Origin: a bacterium
GTDB lineage: Bacteria; Patescibacteria; Paceibacteria; UBA9973; SBAW01
Length of the DNA: 5,327 bases
Direction: 5' to 3'
NCBI GenBank assembly: GCA_021825025.1
Contig: JAKAIP010000055.1
Span: forward strand, 1 to 5,327
The position numbers were made by a program, and so were the translations under genes. Below the pieces are notes generated by a model that had not been told where the DNA came from, did no database searches, and saw only the letters and a list, made by a program, of their open reading frames with translations. Shown in pieces: positions 2,525-5,327 of this stretch. The number at the start of each line of letters is the position of its first letter. Positions within the stretch are counted from its first letter, which is position 1.

Positions 2525-5327
2525 CTAGAACTTCTTGAGCACGATGTCGACCAGGCGATTCAGGTATTTATGGAAGTCTGATACTTTGACGCGACCTTTG
2601 TATTCCTTGAGGACGAGCTCCTGAATGATGCGCTTTATCTCCTTCAGGAATTCCTCCCTCTTTGAGGAATCCTGCCACCCCTCATCGAGGACATCCTCGA
2701 ATCGTCTCGTCATGTCTTGAATGAACTCACGGATGGCGTCCTTGTCGCCCTCGAGATATTCCTCGGACACGACAAAAAGGCCGTACTCCTTCAGCGTAAA
2801 GCCGAGTTCTTTCGCTTCTTCGCTCTTCTTCTTTATGTCAGCCATGAGCTCCTGGTACCGCTTGATGCGCTCGGAGAGGTCGATTTGGTGCTGCTCGAAC
2901 TCCTTGCGGATGGTCGCGAGCCGTTCGCTGAACTTCTTGTACGCCGGGTTGGTATCGACGTTGATCGAGATCTCCTGCTTGAGCATCTTCTCGAGGTTGA
3001 GCGCCTTCTCTTCATCGTCCATCTTGTTGAGCCGCTCCATCACGTAAAGGTCGTTGATGTTGAGCTCGCGGAAGTTCTTGGTGATACCTTCGTAGTCGAC
3101 GCGCTGCTGGATGAGCTGCTTCACCTTCTCGCCATACTCCGCAAGAAGCTCGGCGTCTGAGTTCGCAATTCCATACTCCTTATCAAACGCGAGATACACG
3201 CTCGTGAGCCACTCGAAGGTGCGCACATGCTCCTTGAGGAACGGGTCCGGTGAGAGGATCTCGAAGAGCATCTTGAGCCGTGCGTACTTCTCCCGGAAGA
3301 ACTTCTGCTTGTCCTCGTTCTCGGCAAAGATCTTGAGGCAACGGCGCAGGTTCTCGATCGACGGATCCTCGATGTTCACACCTTCGAAGAGACGCATGGT
3401 CTCCTCGATCAGTTCGACGAATTCCTCCTTGAGTTTATCGATGTTGAGCATGGCTGAATCAACAACACTCTCGTCGAAGTTGAGAGCTTTGTAGAGACTG
3501 CGAGTGATTCCGTAGTAGTCGATAACCTTCCCTGCCCCCTTATTTGGATAGACGCGGTTGGTGCGAGCGATTGCCTGAAGGAGATTATGATCCCAAAGTG
3601 GTTTATCAAGATACATTACCTGTTCGACAGGCGCGTCGAAGCCAGTTAGGAGCATGTCGCAGACGAGGAGGAACTTAAGTGGACTCGTCGGATCCTTGAA
3701 CCGGGCGATTACTTCCTCACGTTTCGCCTTGCTCGTGTTGTATTTGCGTAGATCCTCAGTATCGGTGTTCGGGTCGCCCGCAGAATACACAACTTCCGAC
3801 CACTCTTTGGGCACAAGCTCGTCGATGAGCTTTTTATACTTTGCCGTCGCCTCGCGATCATAGCAGACGATCTGCGCCTTGAATCCTGAAGGTTCAACAT
3901 AGAGGCGATAATGCTCGACGATGTCGCGAGCGATTGCTTCCATACGGCGGTCGAGCTTCACTATAGCCTCCTTCTTGCCGTACTTCTTCGCAATTGCATC
4001 CTTCTCCTTATCGGAGAGGTCGGCAGTGAGTTCTCCGAACTGCTGATCAAGTTTCTCTTCGTCGATGAAAAACTTAGAGAGTCGAGCCTCATAAGTCACC
4101 GGCAATGTAGCGCCGTCTTCGATGGCCTGCTTGATTGAGTAGTAGTCGAGATAGCGCTCCCCCTCTTCGCCAAAATTACGGTGGGTATTGAGCGTGAGCC
4201 GGTCGATAGGCGTACCCGTAAAGCCGAAGAAGAACGCATTTCCGAGTGCGTGGCGCAAGTTGATCGCGGATACTCCTTCGTTGTCGCGGTGCGCCTCATC
4301 AGAGAGCACGATGACATTCTCGTCGAGATTCTGTACGTCGTCGCCAAGCTCAGCGAACTTCTGGATAGTTGAGATGAAGATGCCGCGTTCGGGCGATTTT
4401 ATCTTCTTCTCGAGGTCTACACGAGAATCCACCCGAACGACGTTCTTGCCGCCACAGTTTATGAAAGTTGTGTAGATCTGGTCATCAAGGTCGATACGAT
4501 CAACCAGGATGAAAACCTTCGGGTTCTTGAGCGCCTTATCAAAGCGCAGTTTCCATGCCGTGAAGAACATGGTGAGCGACTTCCCCGATCCTTGAGTGTG
4601 CCAGATAAGACCGCGCTTCTTCTCGCCACCAAGCACGCGCTCGACGATCTTGTTCGTCGCCCGGAGCTGCTGGTATCGCGCCACCTTCTTGATGGTCTGC
4701 TCCTTCTCCTTCTCGAAGACGATAAAGTTCTGAATCACGTCGAGCAGACGCGACTTCTCGAGGAGCGACACCAGGGTCATCTCGAGATTACCTCCTTCAG
4801 TCTTCTCAAGCTCCTCGTCTTTCCATTCAAGGAAATACTGAGCCGGGGCGTAGGTAGCACCGTACACTGTCTTGAGCCCGTCCGTTGCAACATTGAAACA
4901 ATTTGGCCAGAAGAGCTTGAATGCATTGCGCTCATAGCGCTTCAGCTGTCCGACGGCATTTGTGTAATCGACGCTCGTCGAGGCCGTTGGGCTCTTCGCT
5001 TCGATGTCGACTACCGGCAGGCCGTTGAGGAATATCATGATGTCCGGGCGGATGTTCTCGGCATTGCCTTCGAAATAGAACTGGTTCGTGACGACGAAGC
5101 GATTATTCTCGAGCGTATCGAAGTCGACGATGAAGTAATCACGCATCTTCCCTGTTTGTGGATCCTTGAGGTTAACACCATATCGAAGCGCCTGCAGGAA
5201 CGCTCCGTTAGTATCAATCTTCTTTACTTCGCGCAAGACAGAAAGTGCCTCGTCGTCCTCAATGCTGTTTATCTTCTTCACCGCATCGAGCAGGTGTGAA
5301 GTGATGATGTACTCATTCTCAAATTCG
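2525..5327 (-). CDS. hsdR: Type I restriction enzyme R subunit (HsdR), N-terminus beyond right edge
   Basis: This is the motor and nuclease subunit of a type I restriction-modification complex. With HsdM and HsdS it binds unmodified DNA, pulls it in using ATP, and cuts at a distance. The frame is open to the window edge. A GTG at 5281 is not the real start, since the 15 codons before it (FENEYIITSHLLDA...) read as HsdR. In numbering from that GTG, the nuclease core has Asp80 and Glu94-Ala-Lys96 (the D...ExK site) and a QLKRY (QxxxY) motif at 112-116. The helicase part has Walker A HTQGSGKS (228-235), LVDRIDLDDQ (259-268), DEAH (328-331), FTGTP (354-358), LLTGFDAP (544-551) and QAIARTNRVYP (569-579). 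The long charged helical C-terminus ends in YLNRLVDIVLKKF. All catalytic motifs are intact, so it is probably functional. About 933 residues are visible. Complete relatives have roughly 1000-1050, so around 100 are missing. The metallohydrolase gene follows after 2 nt. Confidence 0.97.
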   Translation of the reverse strand, partial: EFENEYIITSHLLDAVKKINSIEDDEALSVLREVKKIDTNGAFLQALRYGVNLKDPQTGKMRDYFIVDFDTLENNRFVVTNQFYFEGNAENIRPDIMIFLNGLPVVDIEAKSPTASTSVDYTNAVGQLKRYERNAFKLFWPNCFNVATDGLKTVYGATYAPAQYFLEWKDEELEKTEGGNLEMTLVSLLEKSRLLDVIQNFIVFEKEKEQTIKKVARYQQLRATNKIVERVLGGEKKRGLIWHTQGSGKSLTMFFTAWKLRFDKALKNPKVFILVDRIDLDDQIYTTFINCGGKNVVRVDSRVDLEKKIKSPERGIFISTIQKFAELGDDVQNLDENVIVLSDEAHRDNEGVSAINLRHALGNAFFFGFTGTPIDRLTLNTHRNFGEEGERYLDYYSIKQAIEDGATLPVTYEARLSKFFIDEEKLDQQFGELTADLSDKEKDAIAKKYGKKEAIVKLDRRMEAIARDIVEHYRLYVEPSGFKAQIVCYDREATAKYKKLIDELVPKEWSEVVYSAGDPNTDTEDLRKYNTSKAKREEVIARFKDPTSPLKFLLVCDMLLTGFDAPVEQVMYLDKPLWDHNLLQAIARTNRVYPNKGAGKVIDYYGITRSLYKALNFDESVVDSAMLNIDKLKEEFVELIEETMRLFEGVNIEDPSIENLRRCLKIFAENEDKQKFFREKYARLKMLFEILSPDPFLKEHVRTFEWLTSVYLAFDKEYGIANSDAELLAEYGEKVKQLIQQRVDYEGITKNFRELNINDLYVMERLNKMDDEEKALNLEKMLKQEISINVDTNPAYKKFSERLATIRKEFEQHQIDLSERIKRYQELMADIKKKSEEAKELGFTLKEYGLFVVSEEYLEGDKDAIREFIQDMTRRFEDVLDEGWQDSSKREEFLKEIKRIIQELVLKEYKGRVKVSDFHKYLNRLVDIVLKKF
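4577..4600 (-). other. HsdR Walker A (helicase motif I) coding segment
   Basis: It encodes HTQGSGKS, the ATP-binding P-loop of the superfamily 2 translocase. Together with the intact DEAH box encoded near 4289-4300, it shows that the ATPase that drives DNA translocation is preserved. Confidence 0.9.
4994..5044 (-). other. HsdR endonuclease active-site coding segment (D...ExK)
   Basis: This segment encodes PD(80)IMIFLNGLPVVDIE(94)AK(96), the metal-binding PD-(D/E)xK-type core that makes the double-strand break in type I enzymes. Asp80, Glu94 and Lys96 are all present, which argues against an inactivated nuclease. Confidence 0.85.

Noticed and set aside
2717..3160. 147-codon plus-strand frame rich in Leu and Val
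   Set aside because: It is the reverse-complement image of the charged helical C-terminal region of HsdR.
4592..5299. 235-codon open frame on the plus strand
   Set aside because: It is fully antisense to the HsdR nuclease and ATPase region, whose motifs are intact. The plus-strand protein has no recognisable domain and mirrors the codon bias of hsdR.

Overview
All supported genes lie on the minus strand, so the window reads from right to left. Base composition is moderately GC-rich. Gene junctions are very tight and no strong Shine-Dalgarno sites are visible. The secreted proteins have low-complexity Thr/Ala/Pro/Ser linkers, and one carries a C-terminal YYTSSY...YYYPxSC segment that I associate, from memory, with secreted proteins of Patescibacteria (Candidate Phyla Radiation). 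I suggest an environmental or metagenomic bacterium, possibly Patescibacteria. This is inference, and no marker gene is present to settle it.

Right part (about 1807-5327): the end of a type I restriction-modification operon. It starts with a large HsdR restriction/translocase subunit whose N-terminus lies beyond the right edge. A YgjP/SprT-like zinc metallohydrolase (HELCH motif) follows, and then a 47-residue, extremely acidic protein with an internal duplication. The two junctions have the same form, stop codon + 2 nt + ATG, which suggests one translationally coupled unit. HsdM and HsdS are not in the window and would be expected upstream, to the right.

Middle (about 1506-1806): 301 bases without a credible gene, packed with inverted repeats. 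They include an 11-bp perfect stem (13 bp with a wobble) enclosing a second 5-bp stem, several shorter hairpins, and a 7-bp palindrome just upstream of the next start codon. This could be a structured RNA, a palindromic repeat element, or the terminator and leader region between two operons.

Left part (1-1505): a two-gene secretion unit. The first gene encodes a 231-residue single-pass membrane protein with a helical, tryptophan-containing extracytoplasmic domain of unknown function. Five bases after it begins a signal-peptide-bearing HNH-type nuclease with cysteines, Thr-rich linkers and a C-terminal tail domain cut by the left edge. This nuclease frame has no stop inside the window.

As a system, the right side looks like DNA defence with two accessory proteins (a putative protease and a putative acidic modulator). 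The left side looks like an exported DNA-degrading enzyme with a membrane-anchored partner. Whether the two units are functionally linked cannot be seen from the sequence.
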